DNA of 64,000 bases. Origin: Bacteroidales bacterium (GTDB taxonomy: Bacteria > Bacteroidota > Bacteroidia > Bacteroidales > Marinilabiliaceae). This document shows positions 9,663 to 17,262 of the stretch, in pieces (positions within the stretch are counted from its first letter, which is position 1; the number at the start of each line of letters is the position of its first letter). The stretch covers positions 62,001 to 126,000 of the forward strand of contig JAKSLD010000003.1 in NCBI GenBank assembly GCA_024401395.1. The letters are read 5' to 3'. The notes beneath the pieces were generated by a model that was not told the DNA's origin, ran no database searches, and worked only from the letters and a program-made list of their open reading frames with translations. A program made the position numbers and the translations under genes.

Positions 9663-10745
9663 TTATAAAATGTCCTTAAGGTTGCCCTCACGGTCAATAG
9701 GGAGAGCATAATCCTTACGGCCAGGGATAGGGAAATCGTTCTTCCAGCTAGATGCGTCTGTCACGCCCCAGAAAGTAATACGATTGACCTTATCTTGATA
9801 TTTGTCAATGATAGACATGAACTTACGCATACGAGCATTCCAAGCTGCCTGTGCATCAGCAGGTACGCCGTTACGATATGGATCCTTCTCTGCTGTGTAC
9901 TGCAAACGTGTTGCTACATCAGCACCTACGTATGGATTTGGAAGGATAGACAAGTCGAACTCTGTGAACTGTATACGTACCCCCTCATTGAGGAAAGCTT
10001 GAATAGAAGCCTCAAACTCCTCATACTCCGGATGGTCCATACCGTAGTGGCACTGCATTCCGACAGCATCTATCTTGATACCCTTACTCTTGAGTCTCTT
10101 GATGAGTTCGCACACTGTCTTGCGCTTACCCTCCTTGAACATAGAGTAATCGTTGTAATACAACTCAGCATCAGGATCGGCCTCCATAGCACACTGGAAA
10201 GACCAGTCTATGAACTCCTCGCCCATAATCTGGTACATAAGGCTATTGCGATATGATCCATCATCCTCGATAGCCTCATTCACAACATCATAACCCTTTA
10301 TCTTACCCTTGTAACGTTGCATAATAGCAAACAAGTGATCGTGAATGCGCTGCTTGAGAGTATCTGCACATACCAATTCGCCATTATCATCAAAGCAGAA
10401 CCACTTAGCCTGCTGTGAGTGCCAAATTGGGGTATGACCTATAACTGTGAGATTATTCTTCTCTGCAAAAGCCATAAACTCATCGGCTAACTTAAAGTCA
10501 AAAACACCTTTCTCTGGATTGATAACCTCGCTCTTCATACAATTCTCTGCAGTAACACAATTGAAGTGCTTGAGAATTGCAGCTGTCTCGATAGGTGTCT
10601 CGCCTGCTACCTGCCACTGATTAACAGCGGTACCGATAAGATATTTATGGCCCCACACATCCTTGAGACCTTTTTGTTCTGGCTGCGAGCACGCAAACAT
10701 TATCGCAGCGACTGTTGCCAAGGCAACGGGAAGAGTCAATTTCAT
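9663..10745 (-). CDS. Endo-1,4-beta-xylanase, GH10
   Basis: This 360-residue single-domain GH10 enzyme is preceded by a lipoprotein signal (lipobox MFACS, Cys 19). It cleaves internal beta-1,4 bonds in xylan. The acid/base Glu is in GYDVVNEAIEDDG (Glu 157) and the nucleophile in VRIQFTEFDLSILPN (Glu 262). Conserved barrel motifs GTAVNQWQ, TAENCMKSE and HTPIWHSQ are all present. There is no carbohydrate-binding module. As a lipoprotein it probably acts in the periplasm or on the outer membrane, feeding the symporter encoded immediately upstream (30-bp gap). Confidence 0.95.
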   Translation of the reverse strand: MKLTLPVALATVAAIMFACSQPEQKGLKDVWGHKYLIGTAVNQWQVAGETPIETAAILKHFNCVTAENCMKSEVINPEKGVFDFKLADEFMAFAEKNNLTVIGHTPIWHSQQAKWFCFDDNGELVCADTLKQRIHDHLFAIMQRYKGKIKGYDVVNEAIEDDGSYRNSLMYQIMGEEFIDWSFQCAMEADPDAELYYNDYSMFKEGKRKTVCELIKRLKSKGIKIDAVGMQCHYGMDHPEYEEFEASIQAFLNEGVRIQFTEFDLSILPNPYVGADVATRLQYTAEKDPYRNGVPADAQAAWNARMRKFMSIIDKYQDKVNRITFWGVTDASSWKNDFPIPGRKDYALPIDREGNLKDIL

Positions 10746-10775
10746 TATTAATTATTATCTTGTTGTTGACCTTAA

Positions 10776-12188
10776 TTACTTATTCTCTTTTTTGTTTCTC
10801 TCTTCGATAGCCTTGTTGAACTCATTAAGTTTCTCGTCTGTGAGAGGATACTTGTAGATGAGGAATGCTACTACGACAAGGAGAAGTGCTGGAATAATTG
10901 TAGTGAACCAAAGGATGGCGTTCTGAACTGTGTCAGAATACTTTGTCAAATCCATGTAGTAAGCATTTACAGGACCACTGATGAATGATGCGAGGAATAC
11001 AACAACGAAGATTCCAATCATCAGCTGAAGGCACTTGTTGGCCTTAAACTCAGCAAACATTTCGCCATATGTAACAGGTTTCTCTGGTGTAGTAGCGATA
11101 TTCTCCTTACAGCTCTTAAAGCAGTAGAACAGAAGGGCAAGACCTACAACCGCAAACAATGATGTTACAGAGAACCATGCGTATGGATCTGTCTCGAGAG
11201 CAGATGACTCGCTTGAGAGATTGAAGCCAATCCAACCCATCACCATAGGAGTAATCCATCCTGCGATAGAGAAACCGGCTTTGAATGCCACACCAGCAAG
11301 AGCGTTTACAGTAGCAGCTGGACGGTTGCCTGTGCGATACTCGGCCTCAGTGATTACTTCAGGAACAAGAGCCCACATGAGCGAACCTACGAGCAAGCCC
11401 ACACCAGTCATTACCTTAGCGGTCTGTATGAGAGTCTTGCAGTCTGCCACGTTAGCCACGTTAGGGATGATGTACAAGATAGCGAAACCGATGAATCCGA
11501 TGGCTAGAAGCGTGTAGTAGAGACCCTTCTTACCAAAAAGGCTCTTCAAAAATGGAAGAGAAGGAAGGATGATGAAAGCAGGAATTGTGCCGATAGCCAT
11601 AAAAATTGCCTGGTCCCAGTTGATGACTGCGCCCGCGAAAATAGCCAAGCCGATAGGGAAACCTGCTTGAACGATAATCTGACCGATGTTGGCACAAACC
11701 ATACGTGTCGATGTGAGCTTGAGAACCTCATCGTTGTCACGGGTCATACTTGCCATGATAGAGCCGTATGGGATGTTGACAACAGAGTAGATCATGCTCA
11801 ATACGCCATAGCTTAATACGGCATAAACCATTTTTGAGGCTTCTGACCACTCAGCTACCTGAGGGAGCATGAGCAGACAAGCCGCAATCGTCAAAGGAAT
11901 ACCACCGTAGAAGAGATAAGAACGGTATTTGCCAAATTTTGGATTGTTGTTGTCGATGTAGCGTCCCACAACAGGAGACCAGATACAATCGAGTAGTCGT
12001 ACCACAAGGATAAGAGTACCTACGAACTCAGGGCTGATTTTCAATACTGTTGTCATGTACAACATCATGTACACAGCTACTGTCTGGAAAATGAGGTTCT
12101 GGGCCAAATCGCCAGAGCCATAACCGATGCGCTGAGCCCAACTTAATTTATAGAAGCCTGCCTGCTCGTTTTTCTCGTTAGCATTCAT
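10776..12188 (-). CDS. GPH-family sugar:cation symporter, probable xylo-oligosaccharide transporter
   Basis: A 470-residue, 12-helix major facilitator of the glycoside-pentoside-hexuronide family. The N-terminal LSWAQRIGYGSGDLAQNLIF and RLLDCIWSPVVGRYIDNNNPKFGKYRSYL are the typical first-helix and loop 2-3 signatures. It imports oligosaccharides with Na+ or H+ across the inner membrane. Its place as first gene of an operon with GH10 and GH43 enzymes points to xylobiose or xylo-oligosaccharides, as for XynP/XynT-like proteins. The substrate is inferred from context. The lysine-rich end (NKAIEERNKKENK) is cytoplasmic. Confidence 0.9.
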   Translation of the reverse strand: MNANEKNEQAGFYKLSWAQRIGYGSGDLAQNLIFQTVAVYMMLYMTTVLKISPEFVGTLILVVRLLDCIWSPVVGRYIDNNNPKFGKYRSYLFYGGIPLTIAACLLMLPQVAEWSEASKMVYAVLSYGVLSMIYSVVNIPYGSIMASMTRDNDEVLKLTSTRMVCANIGQIIVQAGFPIGLAIFAGAVINWDQAIFMAIGTIPAFIILPSLPFLKSLFGKKGLYYTLLAIGFIGFAILYIIPNVANVADCKTLIQTAKVMTGVGLLVGSLMWALVPEVITEAEYRTGNRPAATVNALAGVAFKAGFSIAGWITPMVMGWIGFNLSSESSALETDPYAWFSVTSLFAVVGLALLFYCFKSCKENIATTPEKPVTYGEMFAEFKANKCLQLMIGIFVVVFLASFISGPVNAYYMDLTKYSDTVQNAILWFTTIIPALLLVVVAFLIYKYPLTDEKLNEFNKAIEERNKKENK

Positions 12189-12290
12189 TTGATGATAGTT
12201 AGTTATTTGTTTTTTGACATGTGTAAAATCCGAACATACTCACAAACTGCCCATCATGGATGGATAGATATCGAGCCTATTTTACAATCA

Positions 12291-12298
12291 CAAAATTA
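12291..12298 (-). promoter_or_regulatory. Candidate promoter -7 box for the xylan operon
   Basis: TAATTTTG on the minus strand matches TAnnTTTG. It would give a leader of about 95 nt before the symporter ATG. No convincing -33 element was found, so this is tentative. Confidence 0.35.
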
Positions 12299-12365
12299 AC
12301 ATTTATATACGCTTCACATTGCTTCTCTCGTTTCCAAAACTTTTCTAGACGTAACGTAGAGACGG

Positions 12366-12397
12366 AAAAAAGCAAAAAATGCACGCTTTGTAGCGTG
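12366..12397 (-). terminator. Terminator of the rimM-thioesterase operon
   Basis: On the minus strand CACGCT pairs with AGCGTG around a short ACAA loop, followed by CATTTTTTGCTTTTTT. It starts 24 bp after the thioesterase stop. Confidence 0.75.
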
Positions 12398-12420
12398 TAT
12401 ACACAAAAAAAATGGCTGCC

Positions 12421-12861
12421 CTACTTAGGCAACCATCTGTTTTTCCACTCCTCGAAAAATTCGGGACAAGTATATTGCATTTCACCTTCGGGACTCACAA
12501 AGACTTGCGTGGTCGTTGCAATAGCCATCTCCTGCATATCGGAGGCTCGATAGACTATATATTCGAATATCAACTTCGCTCCCGGATGATAGATATATCG
12601 TGTTTCTACTATAGCCTTCTCCCCACTCTTGAGACTCTGCTTGTATTCTATCTGAAGATTGACGACCGGCGCCACAAAACCCGTACGGAAATAATCTTCG
12701 TACCCGATTCCTTGATAATGCGCTCCAAACTTTTCTCGCCCGTCTTCAAGATAAAGCACATAGCTACCATGCCATGCTACTTTCATCATGTCAACTTCTG
12801 AGAACCTCACAGTGAACTCATGACGAAACGTGAGCGTCGGCTCATGCAATTTGATTTTCAT
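12421..12861 (-). CDS. Acyl-CoA thioesterase, hotdog fold (4-hydroxybenzoyl-CoA thioesterase/FadM-YbgC type)
   Basis: A 146-residue single-hotdog protein. The FadM/YbgC pattern is clear: VRFSEVDMMKVAWHGSYVLYLEDGRE with the catalytic acid in the S/D-E-x-D turn and a long helix after it. It should hydrolyse an acyl-CoA or acyl-ACP thioester in the cytosol; the chain is unknown. It lies 9 bp after a FabZ-like gene and is the last gene of the rimM operon. Such thioesterase plus dehydratase pairs occur in aryl polyene and dialkylresorcinol clusters, but no synthase is present here. Confidence 0.85.
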   Translation of the reverse strand: MKIKLHEPTLTFRHEFTVRFSEVDMMKVAWHGSYVLYLEDGREKFGAHYQGIGYEDYFRTGFVAPVVNLQIEYKQSLKSGEKAIVETRYIYHPGAKLIFEYIVYRASDMQEMAIATTTQVFVSPEGEMQYTCPEFFEEWKNRWLPK

Positions 12862-12870
12862 CTAACTAAC

Positions 12871-13299
12871 TTATTTGTCAACAATGGCCAACTTCATCTT
12901 GCACTCAGCAATCTTCTCGTCTCCAATATGTACCTCTGTACCGGCTTGAATAATATTACCCATTCTCAATTCAAAATGGATTGAGGTATTCAAGGTCTCG
13001 CCCGCTACAGGAAGTCTGTTGACAGTGAGCTTATTCACCGAACCGATGAATCCAAGAGGAATACCCTCTCCGCGTGTTACGCTTTCATAACCCACATGCA
13101 TGGCACACGACTGCGCAATATGTTCTATAATGCCGCTGTCTTGAAATTTCTTCGTCGTTTTATCAACAAAAAGATTGTCTTCTGCAATAGTCAGCGCTGT
13201 AGATGAAGTGTCTTGGTCCTCGAGGCCGAAAAATGTATCTATCATTACGATAGGTGTACGCTGTGGGATATAGTTGAGTATCTCTTCTCCTTTTATCAT
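12871..13299 (-). CDS. FabZ/ApeI-like 3-hydroxyacyl-ACP dehydratase homologue
   Basis: A 142-residue hotdog protein starting IKGEEILNYIPQRTPIVMID, which matches the opening of FabZ-related dehydratases (IPQ/LPHR-P-ML-D). The helix SGIIEHIAQSCAMHVGYES sits where FabZ has its catalytic Glu. The canonical H-R-x-P-(F/M) is QRTPIV here, so the catalytic His is replaced or displaced and activity should be tested. Similar short proteins form part of aryl-polyene-type pathways. It is co-transcribed with yugP and a thioesterase. Function is inferred from fold and neighbour. Confidence 0.7.
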   Translation of the reverse strand: MIKGEEILNYIPQRTPIVMIDTFFGLEDQDTSSTALTIAEDNLFVDKTTKKFQDSGIIEHIAQSCAMHVGYESVTRGEGIPLGFIGSVNKLTVNRLPVAGETLNTSIHFELRMGNIIQAGTEVHIGDEKIAECKMKLAIVDK

Positions 13300-13320
13300 C
13301 GTGTATTTTTTTATTCGTTA

Positions 13321-14010
13321 TTAGTCTCTGCTGCTTGTGTAGCGGATAATGTAGTATACCAATGTAGCTATAGACGATAGCGCTGCTACGAAATAGGTAT
13401 ATGCAGCCCACTTAAGTGCATCTATGGCATTGTCTCTTGTCTGACCTGCTATAATACCTGAATTGGTCAACCAGTTAATAGCTCTCTGACTGGCATTGAC
13501 CTCAACTGGCAATGTCACCAAAGAAAACAATGTAAAGACTGCGTATGCCGCAATGATTATCAGTAGAGCTATTTTCATTGGCAGCAGATTTGGAAGAATG
13601 AATGAGCCAAGGAACATCACAATGAATATGGTGTTCAAAATCTTAGCGCTGGCATTCTGTAATGGTACCAACATGGTTCTCAATTCAAGGAAACTATACG
13701 CCTCTGCATGCTGGATAGCATGACCTGTCTCGTGAGCTGCAACAGCCGCAGCAGCTACACTGCAAGAGTTATATACTCCCTCACTGAGATTTACTGTCTT
13801 GTTTGTCGGGTCATAGAAATCTGTGAGGTTACCCTGAACAGGTCGTATCTGAACATCATAAACCCCATTCTCTCTCAACATACGCTCTGCTATCTGCGCA
13901 CCTGTCATGTTGATGGGAACTCGTGAGTATTTCTCGAACTTGCTCTTGAGCTGTCGGCTTACTAGCCAGCTCACTAAGGCAAAAAAGCCAAATATTACAT
14001 ACAACATCAT
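13321..14010 (-). CDS. Zinc metallopeptidase, YugP family
   Basis: A 229-residue membrane protein of the YugP (Zn_peptidase_2) family. An N-terminal membrane helix (MMLYVIFGFFALVSWLVS) leads to a conserved block RVPINMTGAQIAERMLRENG. The zinc site VAAHETGHAIQHAE carries the HExxH motif near residue 100. Three further membrane helices follow. The biological substrate is unknown for this family. It is the fourth gene of the rimM operon, 24 bp after lptB. Confidence 0.9.
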   Translation of the reverse strand: MMLYVIFGFFALVSWLVSRQLKSKFEKYSRVPINMTGAQIAERMLRENGVYDVQIRPVQGNLTDFYDPTNKTVNLSEGVYNSCSVAAAAVAAHETGHAIQHAEAYSFLELRTMLVPLQNASAKILNTIFIVMFLGSFILPNLLPMKIALLIIIAAYAVFTLFSLVTLPVEVNASQRAINWLTNSGIIAGQTRDNAIDALKWAAYTYFVAALSSIATLVYYIIRYTSSRD

Positions 14011-14034
14011 GGTCTTATAAGTTTTAAGATTCTG

Positions 14035-14811
14035 TTATCTGTCAAATGTTCTACGTCTTAATACAAAGTCCGGACCTAAGTATACTCGCCTTACTTCTGC
14101 ATCATTGGCAAGTTCTTCTGCCGAACCTTGCGCAAAAAGCTTGCCGCTAACCTGGATATATGCTCGGTCACATATCGCTAGTGTCTCTCCTACATTATGG
14201 TCTGATATCAGCACTCCGATATTCTTGTCCTTGAGGTGGAATACGATTTTCTGAATATCATATACGGCAATAGGGTCTACTCCTGCGAATGGTTCGTCTA
14301 GCATAATGAATTTAGGGTTGATTGCCAACGCACGGGCTATCTCTGTACGACGACGCTCACCTCCCGAAAGCTGGTTGCCTTTGCTCTTGCGGATGTGGTT
14401 CAATCCAAATTCTGCTATCAGCTCCTCTAGGCGTTTCTTCCTGTACTCCTTTGGAAACTTTGCCATCTCCATTACGCCCATGATATTGTCCTCAACAGAC
14501 ATGGTACGGAATACCGATGCTTCCTGAGCAAGATACCCGACTCCCATCTGCGCTCGCTTGTACATTGGATACTTGGTTATCTCGGTATCGTCAAGATAGA
14601 TATGACCGTCATTTGGCTGAACCATACCTACTGTCATATAGAAAGTAGTGGTTTTTCCTGCACCGTTCGGTCCGAGTAACCCCACAATCTCTCCTTGCGA
14701 CACCTGCACACTAGGTCCGTCTACAACCTTACGGCTACCATATATCTTAACTAGTTTCTCGGTTCTGAGGGTCATATTACCCTCAACTGCCGATAGCGAA
14801 TCTTCTATCAA
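14035..14811 (-). CDS. lptB: LPS export ABC transporter ATP-binding protein LptB
   Basis: The ATPase of the LptBFGC complex, which extracts lipopolysaccharide from the inner membrane. Walker [14 protein letters not shown]-loop YLAQEASVF, signature LSGGERRR and Walker [14 protein letters not shown] match LptB, including the family-typical VGYLAQE and GVDPIAV. The 258-residue frame includes 12 residues before the second Met (14775; [13 protein letters not shown]), and LptB proteins usually begin near that point, so the shorter start is possible. The C-terminal RRVYLGPDF is typical. It is cytosolic at the inner membrane, in an operon with prfB and yugP. Confidence 0.95.
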   Translation of the reverse strand: MIEDSLSAVEGNMTLRTEKLVKIYGSRKVVDGPSVQVSQGEIVGLLGPNGAGKTTTFYMTVGMVQPNDGHIYLDDTEITKYPMYKRAQMGVGYLAQEASVFRTMSVEDNIMGVMEMAKFPKEYRKKRLEELIAEFGLNHIRKSKGNQLSGGERRRTEIARALAINPKFIMLDEPFAGVDPIAVYDIQKIVFHLKDKNIGVLISDHNVGETLAICDRAYIQVSGKLFAQGSAEELANDAEVRRVYLGPDFVLRRRTFDR

Positions 14812-14845
14812 TGTCGTAATAGTTAGATGTTACTGTATCTATATC

Positions 14846-15958
14846 TTATGCCTCGCCTCCAAATTCCATCAGGTATGCCTTGATGAAATCGTCTATCTCT
14901 CCATCTAATACCGCTTGGACATTGGATGTCTGATAGTTGGTTCTGTGGTCTTTCACTCTTCGGTCGTCCATAACGTACGACCTTATCTGTGATCCCCACT
15001 CTATCTTTTTCTTGCCTGCCTCTATCTTGGCCTGCTCTGCCATTCTGCGCTTGAGCTCTTTGTCATAGAGCATCGAACGCAATAGTCGCAGGGCATTCTC
15101 TTTGTTCTTTGGCTGGTCGCGTGTCTCTGTATTCTCAATCAATATCTCTTCTTCTACGCCTGTATCTGGATCTTTATACATATAACGCAGACGAACTCCC
15201 GACTCGACTTTGTTCACATTCTGACCTCCAGCACCTCCGCTTCGGAATGTATCCCAACTGATACGGGCCTGCTCTATATTGATCTCTATAGTATCATCTA
15301 CCAATGGCGTTACGAATACCGAGGTAAATGATGTCATTCGCTTTCCTTGCGCATTGAATGGCGATACACGAACCAAACGGTGAACTCCGTTCTCGCTCTT
15401 CAGGTAGCCATATACTGTGTCTCCCTCGATTGTAAGCGTACAGGTCTTGATGCCTGCATCATCTCCATCCTGAAGGTTGGATACCGATACTTTATAGCCG
15501 TGACGCTCACAGTAACGCATATATTGCCTCATGAGCATCTGAGCCCAATCCTGCGCCTCTGTGCCTCCTGCACCTGCTACAATCTTGAGTACGGCTCCTA
15601 GCTGGTCTTCTTCTCGACGCAACATATTCGCCATCTCTATCTCATCTAGCATATCGCTTGCATGCTTGTACGCAGCGTCAAGTTCTGCCTCTTCAATAAT
15701 TCCCTCCTTGAGATAGTCGAATGCTAATTCCAACTCTTCTGCTGCCGACTTTATCTTGTCATATCCCTCAACCCAACGCTTGTTTTCCTTCACTTTCTTC
15801 ATATGAGCCTCCGCACGCTTGGCATCATTCCAAAACTCTGGTGCCGCAGCGCGTATCTCATCTTCTTCTAATTCTACTCGTCGACGATCTACGTCAAGAT
15901 ACCCCCTGAGCGCATCTGCTCGCTCAACTATATCTTTGATCTGATCCTGTGTTGTCAT
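14846..15958 (-). CDS. prfB: Peptide chain release factor 2, encoded in one frame
   Basis: The 370-residue product is a full RF2. It carries the stop-codon reading motif SPF (VRVSPFNAQGKR, near 200) and the peptidyl-tRNA hydrolysis motif GGQ (RSGGAGGQNVNK, near 240). It terminates translation at UGA and UAA. Most prfB genes contain an in-frame UGA and a programmed +1 shift near codon 25. Here the same place reads AGG GGG TAT CTT GAC, so the SD-like AGGGGG and the CTT slip codon remain but the extra T that would make TGA is missing and no shift is needed. It lies 15 bp after rimM in the same operon. Confidence 0.96.
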   Translation of the reverse strand: MTTQDQIKDIVERADALRGYLDVDRRRVELEEDEIRAAAPEFWNDAKRAEAHMKKVKENKRWVEGYDKIKSAAEELELAFDYLKEGIIEEAELDAAYKHASDMLDEIEMANMLRREEDQLGAVLKIVAGAGGTEAQDWAQMLMRQYMRYCERHGYKVSVSNLQDGDDAGIKTCTLTIEGDTVYGYLKSENGVHRLVRVSPFNAQGKRMTSFTSVFVTPLVDDTIEINIEQARISWDTFRSGGAGGQNVNKVESGVRLRYMYKDPDTGVEEEILIENTETRDQPKNKENALRLLRSMLYDKELKRRMAEQAKIEAGKKKIEWGSQIRSYVMDDRRVKDHRTNYQTSNVQAVLDGEIDDFIKAYLMEFGGEA

Positions 15959-15973
15959 ATATCGTTATATATC

Positions 15974-16525
15974 TTATTCTTCAAACAATCCTAATGGGAG
16001 ATCCATCGCGAGCTCTTTCTTCTTGGCATCATACGCTGTAATCCACTCCTCTACTACAGGTATCAACACCTCTTCCCCGCTATTCGCTCTCTCTACAACA
16101 AATAACGGATTCTGCTCTATGCGTAAATCTACGTCAACAATCGTGCCAACTAATGATTCATCACTGGACTCAAATAACTTAAAGCCCACTAAATCACCTA
16201 TATGCATCATCTCCTCTTCTCCCCCGTCTGCCATATTGTCACCCTCTTGCCAAACTCGCTCTATATAGACATCCTGACCAATAAGTTCTTCTGCATCTTC
16301 TTGCGAATTGATGAGCTCAAACTTACAGAGTACCTCCATATCGTTTCTCTCTTTTACTTCATCAACCGCAAATGGCACAAGTCCACCGTCTATCATCACG
16401 TGAAGTGTATCCCACATAAGGTCTTCCGACGTACGATTCTGATCTGCCCTAATTACTACTCGGCCATCATAACCATGATGCTTCGTGACTGTGCCTACAA
16501 ATATGCAATCTGATTTTTCTATCAT
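15974..16525 (-). CDS. rimM: 16S rRNA processing protein RimM
   Basis: A 183-residue RimM with the N-terminal domain (FVGTVTKHHGYDGRVVIRAD) and the C-terminal PRC barrel (DLVGFKLFESSDESLVGTIVDV ... VLIPVVEEWI). It helps mature the head of the 30S subunit and binds S19. An acidic insert (EGDNMADGGEEEMM) separates the domains. In many bacteria it sits beside trmD and rplS; here it heads an operon with prfB and lptB. A strong promoter lies 20 bp upstream. Confidence 0.95.
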   Translation of the reverse strand: MIEKSDCIFVGTVTKHHGYDGRVVIRADQNRTSEDLMWDTLHVMIDGGLVPFAVDEVKERNDMEVLCKFELINSQEDAEELIGQDVYIERVWQEGDNMADGGEEEMMHIGDLVGFKLFESSDESLVGTIVDVDLRIEQNPLFVVERANSGEEVLIPVVEEWITAYDAKKKELAMDLPLGLFEE

Positions 16526-16544
16526 TGATCACTTGTTTAGAGTG

Positions 16545-16575
16545 CAAATATACGCAAAGCCTTGACACAAGCAAA
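16545..16575 (-). promoter_or_regulatory. Promoter of the rimM-prfB-lptB operon
   Basis: On the minus strand TTTG (16572-16575), a 19-bp spacer and TATATTTG (16545-16552) match the Bacteroidetes sigma-ABfr consensus exactly. The start codon is 20 bp downstream. The TTTG element lies inside the left end of repeat copy B. Confidence 0.75.
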
Positions 16576-16632
16576 ATGAAAAATTTGCGAGCAAGAAGGA
16601 ACTTCCAAGGGAGCAGCGTATGACTAGACGCT
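16571..16632 (+). repeat. Dispersed 11-bp-phased repeat, copy B
   Basis: The core GAAAAATTTGCGAGCAAG (16579-16596) continues as AAGGAACTTCC. A unit-like TATGACTAGAC follows at 16619-16629 and resembles TATGACTAGCG of copy F. It fills the space between the divergent rimM and rdgB promoters and points toward rdgB. Confidence 0.75.
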
Positions 16633-16638
16633 TACTTC

Positions 16639-16672
16639 TTTGGTATAATCCGCATAGAAATCACTACCTTTG
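16639..16672 (+). promoter_or_regulatory. Promoter of rdgB, possibly giving a leaderless mRNA
   Basis: TTTG (16639-16642), a 22-bp spacer and TACCTTTG (16665-16672). The rdgB ATG begins at 16677, four bases past the box. Transcription in Bacteroidetes usually starts a few bases after this box, so the transcript would begin at or next to the start codon. Confidence 0.55.
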
Positions 16673-16676
16673 TCCT

Positions 16677-17255
16677 ATGAAGATTATACTAGCATCCAAC
16701 AATGCTCACAAGGCTCGTGAGATTGAAAAGCTCCTTCCTGAAGGGGTGGTAATAGAGACTCTCAAAGAGGTCGGCTATACTAAGCCGATAATCGAAGACG
16801 CTGATACTTTTGAGGGGAATGCACTTATTAAGGCTCGCGCTATTTACGCTGAGTTCGGTCGCCCTTGCCTGGCCGACGACTCTGGTCTTGAAGTGGATTG
16901 TCTGGGAGGTGCCCCTGGTGTTTTCTCTGCTCGCTACTCTGGCGAGGGAGCTACCGACGAAAAGAATAATGCAAAACTTCTCGAGGAGATTAAGGATAAG
17001 ACGGATCTTTCTGCCCGCTTCCGTACTGTATTGGCTTTTATCGATGCAGATGGCAATGAACATTTGTTCGAGGGAAAGGTCGAGGGTTCTCTAACTCGTG
17101 TCCCTCGCGGTAATGAGGGCTTCGGATACGACCCTCTATTCTGCCCAGTGGAACATCCCGACAAGACTTTCGCGGAACTTACTCTTGAGCAGAAAAATGA
17201 AATAAGCCACCGCGCTCGAGCTATCAAGGCTATGAACGGATGGCTTCTACAGTAG
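16677..17255 (+). CDS. rdgB: RdgB/HAM1-family non-canonical purine NTP pyrophosphatase
   Basis: Cleaves ITP, dITP and XTP to monophosphates, keeping deaminated purines out of nucleic acids. The family opening KIILASNNAHKAREIEKLL, the metal site ADDSGLEVD, GAPGVFSARYSGE and the C-terminal GFGYDPLF and SHRARA are all present. The frame is open further upstream, but homologues begin at MKIILASNN, giving 192 residues; that ATG is also just behind the promoter. The stop is only 7 bp from the end of the convergent barrel gene, with no terminator in between. Confidence 0.95.
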   Translation: MKIILASNNAHKAREIEKLLPEGVVIETLKEVGYTKPIIEDADTFEGNALIKARAIYAEFGRPCLADDSGLEVDCLGGAPGVFSARYSGEGATDEKNNAKLLEEIKDKTDLSARFRTVLAFIDADGNEHLFEGKVEGSLTRVPRGNEGFGYDPLFCPVEHPDKTFAELTLEQKNEISHRARAIKAMNGWLLQ

Positions 17256-17262
17256 TAAAACA

